A stretch of DNA of 64,000 bases from Halobacterium zhouii. GTDB lineage: Archaea; Halobacteriota; Halobacteria; Halobacteriales; Halobacteriaceae. Position numbers and translations under genes: made by a program. This document shows positions 8,890-16,376 of the stretch, piece by piece (position 1 is the stretch's first letter; each line of letters begins with the position of its first letter). The notes beneath the pieces were generated by a model. That model worked only from the letters and a program-made list of their open reading frames with translations, ran no database searches and was not told the origin of the DNA. The stretch lies in assembly GCF_021249405.1 (NCBI RefSeq), contig NZ_CP089593.1:558001-622000 (forward strand), given 5' to 3'.

Positions 8890-9018
8890 TTACTCCCGGG
8901 AGACGCTGATGTCGATCATGTCACCGCCGCACTTCGGACAGACCTCCGGCTGGTGTTCGGCCTTCATCCGATTCCCGCAGTCGTTGCACTCGTAGGTGTT
9001 CTCGCCGGCGTTTCCCAT
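8890..9018 (-). CDS. Rubrerythrin-like zinc-ribbon microprotein
   Basis: A 42-residue protein starting at ATG 9018. Residues 9-33 form a rubredoxin/zinc-ribbon knuckle pair, YECNDCGNRM and VCPKCGGDMIDI. Haloarchaea encode many such single-knuckle proteins, often called rubrerythrin-like-domain proteins; the four cysteines probably bind zinc or iron. Function is unknown. Its upstream region contains the 23-bp tandem repeats at 9075-9189. The length is typical of the family and the frame is intact. Confidence 0.8.
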   Translation of the reverse strand: MGNAGENTYECNDCGNRMKAEHQPEVCPKCGGDMIDISVSRE

Positions 9019-9074
9019 ACCGATGTCACGGCTGCTGGACGGTTGTACGTTACTGCCGTTCACGCCTGTGGCCG

Positions 9075-9189
9075 GTGACTGCCGCCGTACCGAGTCGGTG
9101 GCTGTCGCCGTATCGAGTCGGTGACTGCCGCCGTACCGAGTCGGTGGCTGTCGCCGTATCGAGTCGGTGACTGCCGCCGTATCGAGTCG
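9075..9189. repeat. Five tandem copies of a 23-bp repeat
   Basis: Units at 9075-9097, 9098-9120, 9121-9143, 9144-9166 and 9167-9189. Two variants alternate: GTGACTGCCGCCGTACCGAG-TCG and GTGGCTGTCGCCGTATCGAG-TCG; the fifth is a hybrid. The array fills most of the spacer between the zinc-ribbon microprotein (start 9018) and the PHP gene end (9209), so it lies in the upstream region of the microprotein. There are no spacers, so this is not CRISPR. Confidence 0.9.
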
Positions 9190-9208
9190 GTGCTACTGCC
9201 ACACTGGC

Positions 9209-9964
9209 TCAGTAGACAGAGACGTCGTCGAACCGGCCGTCGTACGCGATGTGGCGCGGGTGCGTCGGTTCGGTGCCCGAGAGGAACAGTCGGTCGACCT
9301 TCTCCCAGGAGTTCTCGTAGGCGAGGTGGAGTTTCTCCGTGAAGCTCCGTGTCCGGTGGCGCACGCCGTGGTGGTGGTACGTGCGCCGTTCGACGCCGTC
9401 CCGGAGCGCGGCGACGAGGTCGGCCTCACTCTCGATGTCTGTGTCGAACTCCGTCCACACCTCGCCGATCGTCCGGGGCAGGTGGGCGTACGTCGACGCG
9501 AACGCCGGGATGTCGTGGGCGTTCGCGATGCTCCGCGCTCGCTTGCAGTGATGCGAGAGGAGTTTCGGGTTGTACGTCTCCACGGCGTCGATCTGTTCGC
9601 GGTAGCGGCTCAGGTCGCCGGCGCTCAGGCTCACGTTCAGGAACGTCGGATGCGGGGCTAGCACCGCCGCGTCCTGCTCGTCGAACGCCGACAGCGCGCC
9701 CGAAAGCGTCACGAAGTCTGGAACGGGGTCTTCGAGTCCGATTGCGAGGAGGTGCCTGCGGTCGCGGTACGACCCCGTGAACACTTCGCGGCCCGGCACC
9801 ACGAGCAACTCGTCGTCGGAGAACCGGTCGGCGCGCTCGCGCACGTCCGGCAGTCGCGTGAAGTGTGGCGCGTAGACGAGTACGTCGACGCCCGCGGCCT
9901 TCGCTCGCTCGACGACCGCCTCGTCGAGCACCTTCACGTGGAGGTCCGCCCGTGTCGTCGGCAC
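9209..9964 (-). CDS. PHP-domain metal-dependent hydrolase-like protein
   Basis: 251 residues from GTG 9964; a second in-frame GTG at 9988 would add 8 residues with a CxxC-like start, which looks less natural. Metal-ligand motifs of the PHP fold are visible: RADLHVKVLDE (DLHxK in place of DLHxH), APHFTRLP, VVPGREVF, APHPTFLN and NPKLLSHHC. PHP proteins hydrolyse phosphoesters with two or three metals; haloarchaeal members of this type have no assigned substrate. The first motif has Lys where many PHP proteins have a second His, so activity may be altered (inference). Confidence 0.82.
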   Translation of the reverse strand: MPTTRADLHVKVLDEAVVERAKAAGVDVLVYAPHFTRLPDVRERADRFSDDELLVVPGREVFTGSYRDRRHLLAIGLEDPVPDFVTLSGALSAFDEQDAAVLAPHPTFLNVSLSAGDLSRYREQIDAVETYNPKLLSHHCKRARSIANAHDIPAFASTYAHLPRTIGEVWTEFDTDIESEADLVAALRDGVERRTYHHHGVRHRTRSFTEKLHLAYENSWEKVDRLFLSGTEPTHPRHIAYDGRFDDVSVY

Positions 9965-10089
9965 GACGCAGGGTTCACACGCGGCCACTTAGCGACTTAC
10001 GATTCGTTCGCGTCCCCGCGAGGACCGTTGACCCTTCGCGCACCTCCCCATCTATCGACTAGTGGTCGATACTGCTACCGCCGCACGAG

Positions 10090-10096
10090 TTAAGTG
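10090..10096 (+). promoter_or_regulatory. TATA-like box for the acidic repeat protein
   Basis: TTAAGTG lies 23-29 bp upstream of ATG 10119. This spacing is that of a haloarchaeal leaderless promoter and favours the 10119 start over the in-frame ATG at 10107. Confidence 0.4.
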
Positions 10097-10118
10097 GTGT
10101 GAGAGCATGGGGCACAGT

Positions 10119-10367
10119 ATGGGTGACACGAAGCGCGGCCGCGAGCGGAAAGGCCTGAAAAAGCGCGAACAACGCATCGAGCACGAACTCGAACGCGAGC
10201 TCGACGCGTCCGAAGAACCCCCGGAAGCGCCCGACGCAACCGAAGAGCCTCCCGAGGTACCCGACGCATCCGAAGACCCTCCCGAACCCTCCGAAACACC
10301 CGACGCGTCCGAAGAACCTCCGGAAGCACCCGACGCATCCGAGGACGACGTACACGTCGAGACGTAG
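10119..10367 (+). CDS. Small acidic protein with a 10-residue Pro/Glu repeat
   Basis: 82 residues. A basic head (MGDTKRGRERKGLKKREQRI) is followed by a short helix and then an acidic, proline-rich tail made of repeats of D-A-[ST]-E-[ED]-P-P-E-x-P: four to five imperfect units from about residue 30 to the end. No fold or catalytic motif is visible; the tail is probably disordered. The basic head and acidic tail suggest a nucleic-acid- or protein-binding adaptor, but this is guesswork. The DNA repeats are diverged at third positions, so selection seems to keep the peptide pattern. Confidence 0.65.
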   Translation: MGDTKRGRERKGLKKREQRIEHELERELDASEEPPEAPDATEEPPEVPDASEDPPEPSETPDASEEPPEAPDASEDDVHVET

Positions 10368-10501
10368 TCCGTCCACGGAACCCCTTTCGTCGACGGAATC
10401 CACCCACGCCTCCATTCTTCGACAGTCCGCTGCCGAGCAGCGGTGCTCTCCGGCGGGAAGACTGTCCCGTAGCAGTGACCTCCCTGGTGGGTGCCGGCCG
10501 C

Positions 10502-10984
10502 TCAGACCAGTTCGTTCCCGCACTCGTTGCAGTACACCGGCATCCGTCCGTCGTCGGTGGGCTCCCGGACGCCGTGGCTCGTCACCTCGCCGCACTCCGG
10601 GCATGGAATCAGTGATTCGAGGTCCGCCCAGTTGTGGCGAGCGCCCGGCGCGCCGATGGCCAGTGCGCGCACTGGGTCGTCCGTCTCGTTTCGCCCACTC
10701 TGGAACTGACCCGGCGGGAAGCGGATCAGTTGTCCCTCCTCGACCGTCACCGACTCGCGCTCGGTCCCGACGTCGAACGTGGCCGTTCCAGCGAGCACGT
10801 AGAACACCTCCTCCTGGTCGTGGTGTGCGTGGAGGCCGCCGGAGAACTGCTCGCCCGGCGCGAGTTCGTAGAACGCCATCGATACGTCGTCCGTCCCGAG
10901 TGCGTCGGAAATCGGTCGTCGAACGCCGTGAACGCCGAGCGGATTCGGTTCGTTTCGCACGTCGTCTATCTCGACTTTCTCCAT
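10502..10984 (-). CDS. Cupin-domain protein with C-terminal zinc ribbon
   Basis: 160 residues. A single beta-barrel cupin: LAPGEQFSGGLHAHHDQEEVFYVLAGTATFDV (motif 1, with GLHAHHDQEEVFY, about residues 44-68) and PGQFQSGRN (motif 2). It ends in a zinc ribbon, IPCPECGEV then YCNECGNEL (about 125-158). Haloarchaeal cupin-ribbon proteins have no assigned substrate; the His/Glu set could bind a metal. ATG 10984 directly precedes the conserved MEKVEIDDVRNEPNPLG start. Confidence 0.85.
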   Translation of the reverse strand: MEKVEIDDVRNEPNPLGVHGVRRPISDALGTDDVSMAFYELAPGEQFSGGLHAHHDQEEVFYVLAGTATFDVGTERESVTVEEGQLIRFPPGQFQSGRNETDDPVRALAIGAPGARHNWADLESLIPCPECGEVTSHGVREPTDDGRMPVYCNECGNELV

Positions 10985-11024
10985 GCCTGCATCGTGGACG
11001 CCGGCCGGAAAGCTCTGTCCCGTG

Positions 11025-11531
11025 TCACTCCTGCGGGACCGAGAACGGACTGTCGCCCTCGGTCCACGACCAGCCCGGGAGCCGGGTCTGGAAGCCCGCT
11101 GCGAGCGCCGCGTCGAGGTCGTCGACGCCCGCGGGTTCGTCACTGACGTCTCGCGCGTCCGCCGCGCCGTCCGTCACCACGTCAGCGTAGTGGAACGTCG
11201 ACTCCGCGAGCAGGCGCAGCGGCTGTTCACCTGCGATGATCCCGGCGAGTTCGCGCCCGAGCAGTTCGTCAACGACGAACCCCGGGTAGTCGTTCTGTAC
11301 GTCGAGGTTCCGGAGGATGGCGACCAGCGCCGCGGCGTTGACCGCGCGGTCGCCGTCCGCGAACACCGCGTCCACCGCCCCACGGTACTCTTCGCGAGTG
11401 ACGTCCGGGACGTCCGCGTCGAAGGCCTCCCCGAGGGACTGCCGGACGTCGTTCAGTATCGGAACCACGACGTCGGCGCGCTCGCGAACCCAGGCGTGTT
11501 CTCGCTCCACAGCGGTCGGTGTCAGCTCCAT
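11025..11531 (-). CDS. Conserved haloarchaeal protein of unknown function
   Basis: 168 residues from ATG 11531; a GTG at 11546 would add five residues. The protein is helical and acidic with an Ala-rich centre (DRAVNAAALVAILRNLDV) and a C-terminal FQTRLPGWSWTEGDSPFSVP that looks like a conserved closing motif. No membrane helix, signal or metal site is evident, and I do not recognise a characterised family. It diverges from aCPSF1 and shares with it the TATA-like element TTTTATAA at 11565-11572, which reads as a TATA box on both strands. Confidence 0.7.
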   Translation of the reverse strand: MELTPTAVEREHAWVRERADVVVPILNDVRQSLGEAFDADVPDVTREEYRGAVDAVFADGDRAVNAAALVAILRNLDVQNDYPGFVVDELLGRELAGIIAGEQPLRLLAESTFHYADVVTDGAADARDVSDEPAGVDDLDAALAAGFQTRLPGWSWTEGDSPFSVPQE

Positions 11532-11564
11532 GGTGAGGTCTGGCACTCCAAACTTTGCGAAGGC

Positions 11565-11572
11565 TTTTATAA
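11565..11572. promoter_or_regulatory. Bidirectional TATA-like element between 11531(-) and aCPSF1(+)
   Basis: TTTTATAA lies about 35-40 bp upstream of the minus-strand start at 11531 and about 220 bp upstream of aCPSF1. On the plus strand it would give a leader of roughly 195 nt for the ribonuclease gene; that leader contains strong inverted repeats (CCCGACCG-4 nt-CGGTCGGG at 11623-11642; TCACTGGT at about 11658-11665 with ACCAGTGA at about 11745-11752). Confidence 0.45.
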
Positions 11573-11665
11573 CCCTGCCCGTCTAACCCCGGGTAAGCGG
11601 GTTCTCGTGCAGTTTCCCCGTGGCCCGACCGGACTCGGTCGGGAGTCCCGCTTTCCCTCACTGGT

Positions 11666-11794
11666 ATGACGACACTCTCGGTCTGCTCCCCGCGCTTCTC
11701 GGAACGCTCGTTCACCGACCCGCGTCGGCAGCCGAGCGCCGTCACCAGTGATTCGGGAAGCGACCCTGCACGAGAGCATGTTTCCCGATTATGA
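11666..11794 (+). CDS. Possible leader ORF overlapping the aCPSF1 start (ATGA)
   Basis: A 42-codon frame in the aCPSF1 leader, from ATG 11666 to a TGA that shares the ATGA overlap with the aCPSF1 start codon at 11791. The peptide (MTTLSVCSPRFSERSFTDP...) has no known motif and is Ser/Arg-rich, unlike typical acidic haloarchaeal proteins, so it may be regulatory rather than functional, or chance. The exact stop-start overlap is the main argument for translational coupling. Confidence 0.3.
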   Translation: MTTLSVCSPRFSERSFTDPRRQPSAVTSDSGSDPAREHVSRL

Positions 11795-13713
11795 GCACTG
11801 TAGACCAGCAACTCGAGGAATTACAGGACAAAATCGTCGACGAGATTCCGCCGGACATCTCGGTCACCGAAGTCAAATACGAAGGTCCGGAACTCGTCGT
11901 GTACACGCGCGACCCCAAGCAGTTCGCCGAAGACGGCGACCTCATTCGGAGCCTGGCGAGCAAACTCCGGAAGCGAATCACCGTTCGCCCGGACCCCGAC
12001 GTGCTCTCCACTCCCGAGCGCGCCCGCGAACAGATCATGGACGTCATCCCCGACGACGCGGGCGTCACCGACCTCGACTTCCACGAGGACACCGGTGAGG
12101 TCGTCATCGAGGCCCAGAAACCAGGCCTGGTCATCGGGCGACACGGCTCCACGCTCCGGGAGATCACGACCGAAGCGGGGTGGACGCCCGAGGTCGTTCG
12201 TACGCCGCCCATCGAGTCCTCGACGGTGTCGAACGTGCGGAACTTCCTGAAACAGGAGCGCGACGACCGCCGCGACATCCTGGAGAAGGTCGGCCGCCAG
12301 ATCCACCGCGAGGAGATGTCCGACGACGAGTACGTGCGCATCACCACACTAGGCTGCTGCCGGGAGGTCGGGCGCGCGAGTTTCATCCTCTCCACGCCCG
12401 AGACGCGCATCCTCATCGACTCCGGCGACAAGCCCGGGAGCGACGACGTGCCGTACCTCCAGGTCCAGGAAGCCCTCGGCGCGGGCGCAGCGACCATCGA
12501 CGCGGTCGTGCTCACGCACGCGCACCTCGACCACTCCGCGCTCATCCCGCTCCTGTTCAAGTACGGCTACGACGGCCCCATCTACACGACCGAACCGACC
12601 CGCGACCTGATGGGGCTGCTCACGCTCGACTACCTCGACGTCGCGGCCAAGGAAGGCCGGACGCCACCCTACGACTCCGAGATGGTGCGCGAAGCCATCA
12701 AGCACACCATCCCCCTGGAGTACGGCGACGTCACGGACATCGCGCCCGACGTCAAACTCACGTTCCACAACGCCGGCCACATCCTCGGAAGCGCGGTGTC
12801 TCACTTCCACATCGGCGACGGCCTCTACAACGTCGCGTTCTCCGGCGACATCCACTACGAGGACACGCGGCTATTCAACGGCGCGGTCAACGACTTCCCG
12901 CGCGTCGAGACGCTCGTCCTCGAATCCACGTACGGCGGCCGGAACGACTACCAGACCGACCAGGAGGACTCCGAGGAGACACTCAAGGAGGTCATCAACG
13001 AGACGTACGAGGACGGCGGGAAGATACTCATCCCGGCGTTCGCCGTCGGCCGCTCCCAGGAGATGATGCTGGTCATCGAGGAGGCGATGCGCAACGGCGA
13101 CATCCCCGAGATGCCGGTCCACCTCGACGGCATGATCTGGGAGGCGACTGCCATCCACACCACCTACCCCGAGTACCTCCGGGACGACCTCAAAGACCGC
13201 ATCTTCCACGAGGACGAGAACCCATTCCTCGCCGACCAGTTCAACCACATCGACGGCGGCGAGGACGAGCGCAAGGAGGTCGCCGACGGCGAGCAGTGTA
13301 TCATCCTCTCGACGTCCGGGATGGTGACCGGCGGCCCCATCATGTCCTGGCTCGAACACCTCGGCCCCGACCCGGACTCCACGATGACGTTCGTCGGTTA
13401 CCAGGCACAGGGGACGCTCGGTCGCCGCATCCAGTCCGGCTGGGACGAGATTCCGATGCCGGACAGTCGCGGCAACGGGCGCAACGAACGCCTCACGCTG
13501 AAGATGGACACGGAGACCGTCGACGGCTTCTCCGGGCACGCCGACCGCCAGGGGTTAGAGGACTTCGTCCGCACGATGAACCCCCGGCCCGAGAAGGTGC
13601 TCTGCGTGCACGGCGACGAGCGCTCCACGCAGGACCTCTCCAGTGCGCTCTACCACGAGTTCAACATGCGCACGTTCGCGCCGAAGAACCTCGAGACGTT
13701 CCGGTTCGTCTGA
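11791..13713 (+). CDS. aCPSF1, KH-domain beta-CASP ribonuclease (archaeal transcription termination factor)
   Basis: 640 residues. Two N-terminal KH-type RNA-binding domains (about 1-150; the second carries PGLVIGRHGSTLREIT) are followed by a metallo-beta-lactamase core with LTHAHLDHSALIP (about residues 231-243), NAGHILGSA, and AFSGDIHYED, then the beta-CASP insert and closing motifs including GFSGHADRQGL and LCVHGDE near the C-terminus. In archaea this enzyme cleaves U-rich 3' ends and drives transcription termination. Length and domain order match the family exactly. It is transcribed alone behind a long structured leader. Confidence 0.96.
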   Translation: MSTVDQQLEELQDKIVDEIPPDISVTEVKYEGPELVVYTRDPKQFAEDGDLIRSLASKLRKRITVRPDPDVLSTPERAREQIMDVIPDDAGVTDLDFHEDTGEVVIEAQKPGLVIGRHGSTLREITTEAGWTPEVVRTPPIESSTVSNVRNFLKQERDDRRDILEKVGRQIHREEMSDDEYVRITTLGCCREVGRASFILSTPETRILIDSGDKPGSDDVPYLQVQEALGAGAATIDAVVLTHAHLDHSALIPLLFKYGYDGPIYTTEPTRDLMGLLTLDYLDVAAKEGRTPPYDSEMVREAIKHTIPLEYGDVTDIAPDVKLTFHNAGHILGSAVSHFHIGDGLYNVAFSGDIHYEDTRLFNGAVNDFPRVETLVLESTYGGRNDYQTDQEDSEETLKEVINETYEDGGKILIPAFAVGRSQEMMLVIEEAMRNGDIPEMPVHLDGMIWEATAIHTTYPEYLRDDLKDRIFHEDENPFLADQFNHIDGGEDERKEVADGEQCIILSTSGMVTGGPIMSWLEHLGPDPDSTMTFVGYQAQGTLGRRIQSGWDEIPMPDSRGNGRNERLTLKMDTETVDGFSGHADRQGLEDFVRTMNPRPEKVLCVHGDERSTQDLSSALYHEFNMRTFAPKNLETFRFV

Positions 13714-13802
13714 CTGCGTTCTCTGATCCTGTGAACGTTCCTTCGTGGGACCACGAGATCAGCCAGAAATCCCTGATTGGAGTGAACTGAGTCGCTTCCT
13801 GT

Positions 13803-14181
13803 AACGCCCAGAAAGCCCCAGACGTCTCGAGTCGGGGGACTCGCTGCGCTCCTCACTCACTGCGTTCGTTCCGGTGCTTATTCCGAAAGACGCGGAGCGT
13901 CTTTCGACGTTCGCCTCACTCCGTTCGGCTCACCGTCGTCCACCTTCGTCGAGACGTCTGCCCCTTTCAGTCCCACCTCACCACCGGTTGATCAACCGGC
14001 AGGGTGGGGCTGAGCGGGCGCTTGCGCCCGCGACGGTTGGAAGACAAGCGCAGCGAGTCTTCCAGGACTGAAAGGGGCGGCGCGCTCGGCAGTCGAAACG
14101 AAGTAAGCACGGAAGCGAACGGAGTGAGCGACGCGCGCAGCAAGTTGCAGACGCCGAGCGCGCCGGGGCTTTCTGGGCGTT
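13803..14181. repeat. Palindromic MITE-like element, copy A
   Basis: 379 bp bounded by a perfect 17-bp inverted repeat: AACGCCCAGAAAGCCCC at 13803-13819 and its complement at 14165-14181. Nested inside is a second perfect inverted repeat GCCCCTTTCAGTCC (13960-13973 / 14065-14078), and inside that a smaller palindrome (ACCGGTTGATCAACCGG). The block 13824-13854 and the following GGTGCTTATTCCG...CGACGTTCGCCTC...CGGCTCACC skeleton recur in copies at 36467-36601 and 56204-56367. No open frame of note is inside. It fills most of the 595-bp spacer between aCPSF1 and the exported protein at 14309. Confidence 0.8.
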
Positions 14182-14308
14182 CTCAAGTTCGACCTCGTTC
14201 ACTACAGTCAGCGCTTCCCACTGAACCTCGACGAGTTCGGCAAACAACCCAACACCCACCACTACTAGCGGCGATAGTTCTAATACCGTCGTCCGGTAAC
14301 TATCTGGT

Positions 14309-14722
14309 GTGAAGCCGTCGCGTACAGTCCGCGTGGTCCTCGCGGCAGTCGTGGTGCTGTCGTCGTTCGCCGGCGTGGCCGCTGCCGGTCCTTCGGCCGG
14401 CCTTGCTGATGGCCACCGCTTCGACATCGGCGATGAGAATCCCCACATCACGTTCTGGCTCCACCTCGACCTGCTCACGAACCTCGGGAGCGCCGGTGAC
14501 TTCGGATTCAACGCCGTCGGCACGGCACTCGACACGCGGGTCGTGACCGTCGACCTGCAGTTGCACTTCGCGGGCGTCGGGCCGCTCGGCGAATTTCTCT
14601 CGGACCCATTCGCGCGGTTCTCCGTCACCGCGGAGTGGGAACTCCACCTGCCGTTCCTCTCGGCGGGGCCGGCCGCCGACGACTCCTTCGACTACCGGGA
14701 CAACCGGACAATCTCCCCCTAG
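14309..14722 (+). CDS. Exported haloarchaeal protein of unknown function
   Basis: 137 residues from GTG 14309. Residues 1-26 form a Sec signal peptide (MKPSRTVRVVLAAVVVLSSF, then AGVAAAG with an Ala-X-Ala cleavage site). The mature part is beta-rich with alternating hydrophobics (HITFWLHLDLLTNLGSAGDF, TRVVTVDLQLHFAGVG, FSVTAEWELHLPFLSAG). No cysteine lipobox, so probably secreted or loosely surface-attached. No known family recognised. It stands alone, downstream of palindromic element A and convergent with nth (stops 15 bp apart). Confidence 0.65.
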   Translation: MKPSRTVRVVLAAVVVLSSFAGVAAAGPSAGLADGHRFDIGDENPHITFWLHLDLLTNLGSAGDFGFNAVGTALDTRVVTVDLQLHFAGVGPLGEFLSDPFARFSVTAEWELHLPFLSAGPAADDSFDYRDNRTISP

Positions 14723-14737
14723 CGAGCAGGCGTGCGC

Positions 14738-15577
14738 TCACTGGTCGGCGTCTGCGGCGTCCGCGGGGTCGACGACCGACTCGTCGAGTTCGTCGACGCC
14801 TACGCGGTCACACAGGTCGTACAGTGGGCACGCTTCTGGGCCGTCGAGGCACGCGGGCCTCCGAGCAGTGCAGAACTCCCGCCCGAACTGAATCGTCGCC
14901 GTGTGACCGAACCCGCACTTCTCCGCGGGGACGTCGGCCTCGAGGGCCTCGCGCACGTCCTCGTGGTCGGCGTCCGGCGGCGCGACCCCCAGTCGCCGCG
15001 TGATGCGGTGGACGTGCGTGTCCACGGGGAAGACGCCCGACTGCCCGCCGGCGAACAGGAGCACGCAGTCGGCGGTTTTCGGCCCGACGCCCTTCATGTC
15101 CAGTAGCGTCTCGCGGACCTCCACTGGGTCCTCGCTCCGCACGAACTCGTCGAACCCGTCGGCGCACCCATACTCCTCGCAGATCCGGCCCGCGAGGCGT
15201 ATCAGCGTCTCTGCCTTCTGGTTGTAGAGGCCCGCCGAGGAGATGGTCTCCGCGAGTTCGTCGTGGTGGGCGTCGGCGAGCGACGCGGCGAGGCCGACGC
15301 TGTCGCCTTCGGACGCCGCGGGTCCGTCCTGGCCGTACCGCTCCACGAGCGCGTCGTGGGCTGGCTGGCTCGCCACGTCGCTGGTGTTCTGGCTGAGAAT
15401 GGTGCGGACGAGACACTCGAAGGCGTCCTGTCCGCCGTAGGTCTTCTGCCAGTACCGCTCCCCGAGGCGGTCGACGACGGCCTCCGCGCGCGTCGCGGCA
15501 GCCCCCGTTTCGAACGAGGTGGACTCGCCGCCGCCAAGGTAGCCTCCGGAGATGTTCTCGGCGGGTTCGTCGTCCAT
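14738..15577 (-). CDS. nth: Endonuclease III-type DNA glycosylase
   Basis: 279 residues. HhH-GPD fold: LVRTILSQNTSDV (about 56-68), the helix-hairpin-helix MKGVGPKTADCVLLFAGG with the catalytic Lys, and PVDTHVHRITRRLG with the catalytic Asp. The C-terminal four-cysteine cluster is C-x6-C-x6-C-x5-C (CTARRPACLDGPEACPLYDL then C), with four more residues between Cys2 and Cys3 than the Escherichia coli enzyme's C-x6-C-x2-C-x5-C; I believe this is normal in haloarchaea. Removes oxidised pyrimidines and cuts the AP site. The N-terminal ~30 residues are a Gly/Glu-rich extension. Confidence 0.93.
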   Translation of the reverse strand: MDDEPAENISGGYLGGGESTSFETGAAATRAEAVVDRLGERYWQKTYGGQDAFECLVRTILSQNTSDVASQPAHDALVERYGQDGPAASEGDSVGLAASLADAHHDELAETISSAGLYNQKAETLIRLAGRICEEYGCADGFDEFVRSEDPVEVRETLLDMKGVGPKTADCVLLFAGGQSGVFPVDTHVHRITRRLGVAPPDADHEDVREALEADVPAEKCGFGHTATIQFGREFCTARRPACLDGPEACPLYDLCDRVGVDELDESVVDPADAADADQ

Positions 15578-15653
15578 GGTCGTCGCAGGGGTGCGACCGG
15601 CGAAAAGACTGCGGTCGCGTCGCGCGCGAACGACGACTCGCCGCGGTGGTCCG

Positions 15654-16067
15654 TTACTCCACGCGCAGCGTGGCGGTGAGGTCGGCGCCGTCGGCGAGCG
15701 CGCTGACCAGATTTCGGTCGACGTCGCCAGCGGCCGTGTCCGCGTCCACAAGTACCGTTCGGTCGTCGACGTACGTGCTGGTGCGTGCGACGAACCCGCG
15801 GTCGTTCGTGAGTTCGATCTCCGGGTGGCCGCTGCCGGTCACTGTTTCCGTGTGGCCGTCGGCCTCGAGGACGAGCGTGATCATCGCGTCCGCGTCGGCA
15901 CAGGCAGACACGAATTCGCGGTCGAACGCCGCTGGTGTGCGGTCGGCCTCGATGCCGAGAATGCAGTCGCCTGCGGCCGTCAGGTAGTCGTCGGTCGTCA
16001 CCTCGAGTGTGCTCGCGTGCCTGCCGGTGACGTTCTCGTGCCCGCGTGCGCGTACGACCTCTTCCAT
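15654..16067 (-). CDS. DUF371-family protein
   Basis: 137 residues. Motifs VVRARGHENVTGRHASTLEVTTDDYLT (start of the family) and DCILGIEADRTPAAF, followed by GSGHPEIELTNDRGFVARTSTYVDDRT. DUF371 is conserved across archaea and has no assigned function that I know; the GHxN and GHPE segments look like a conserved polar pocket. Compact beta-rich cytoplasmic protein with no cysteines beyond two scattered ones. It lies upstream of nth on the same strand with 76 bp between them. Confidence 0.88.
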   Translation of the reverse strand: MEEVVRARGHENVTGRHASTLEVTTDDYLTAAGDCILGIEADRTPAAFDREFVSACADADAMITLVLEADGHTETVTGSGHPEIELTNDRGFVARTSTYVDDRTVLVDADTAAGDVDRNLVSALADGADLTATLRVE

Positions 16068-16206
16068 GCCCTCCCGTTTCGCACTGGGACACTTGTGCCC
16101 CACGCTCGCCGACCGGGGGTTTATGTACCGCCGTGAACTCCCCGAGACGCTGTACCACACGTAGCACGGGGTCTGGCAACTGTTTGCACGGACCGGCGAG
16201 CGCAAA

Positions 16207-16214
16207 TTTTATAA
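16207..16214 (+). promoter_or_regulatory. TATA box of the COG1340 coiled-coil gene
   Basis: TTTTATAA is a strong archaeal TATA box. A start site about 25 bp later would leave a leader of roughly 140 nt before ATG 16377, unusual among the mostly leaderless promoters in this window. The leader contains GAACGCTGCGAGCGTTC (10-16 bp hairpin, about 16242-16258) and a 30-codon ORF. Confidence 0.55.
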
Positions 16215-16280
16215 GCCGTGGTTGTTTACTATCAGACACCAGAACGCTGCGAGCGTTCGCCGCGCACAGCCCGAGAGAGA

Positions 16281-16373
16281 ATGACAGGACGCTCTCCTCC
16301 CGACAGGACCGTGTTACATCCCGAGCAACGGCACTGCGCGCGGCGCTCCGGCGGGTATGGCACAGAGGTTTGA
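16281..16373 (+). CDS. Possible leader peptide ORF upstream of the coiled-coil gene
   Basis: ATG 16281 to TGA 16371-16373, 30 codons (MTGRSPPDRTVLHPEQRHCA...), ending three bases before the start of the coiled-coil protein. The peptide is Arg/His-rich and not haloarchaeal-acidic, so it is either a regulatory leader or chance. Its tight placement next to the downstream start is what makes it notable. Confidence 0.28.
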   Translation: MTGRSPPDRTVLHPEQRHCARRSGGYGTEV

Positions 16374-16376
16374 ACA

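Noticed and set aside
9075..9189. CRISPR-like repeats
   Set aside because: The five 23-bp units are contiguous with no spacers and show alternating variants; no cas genes nearby.
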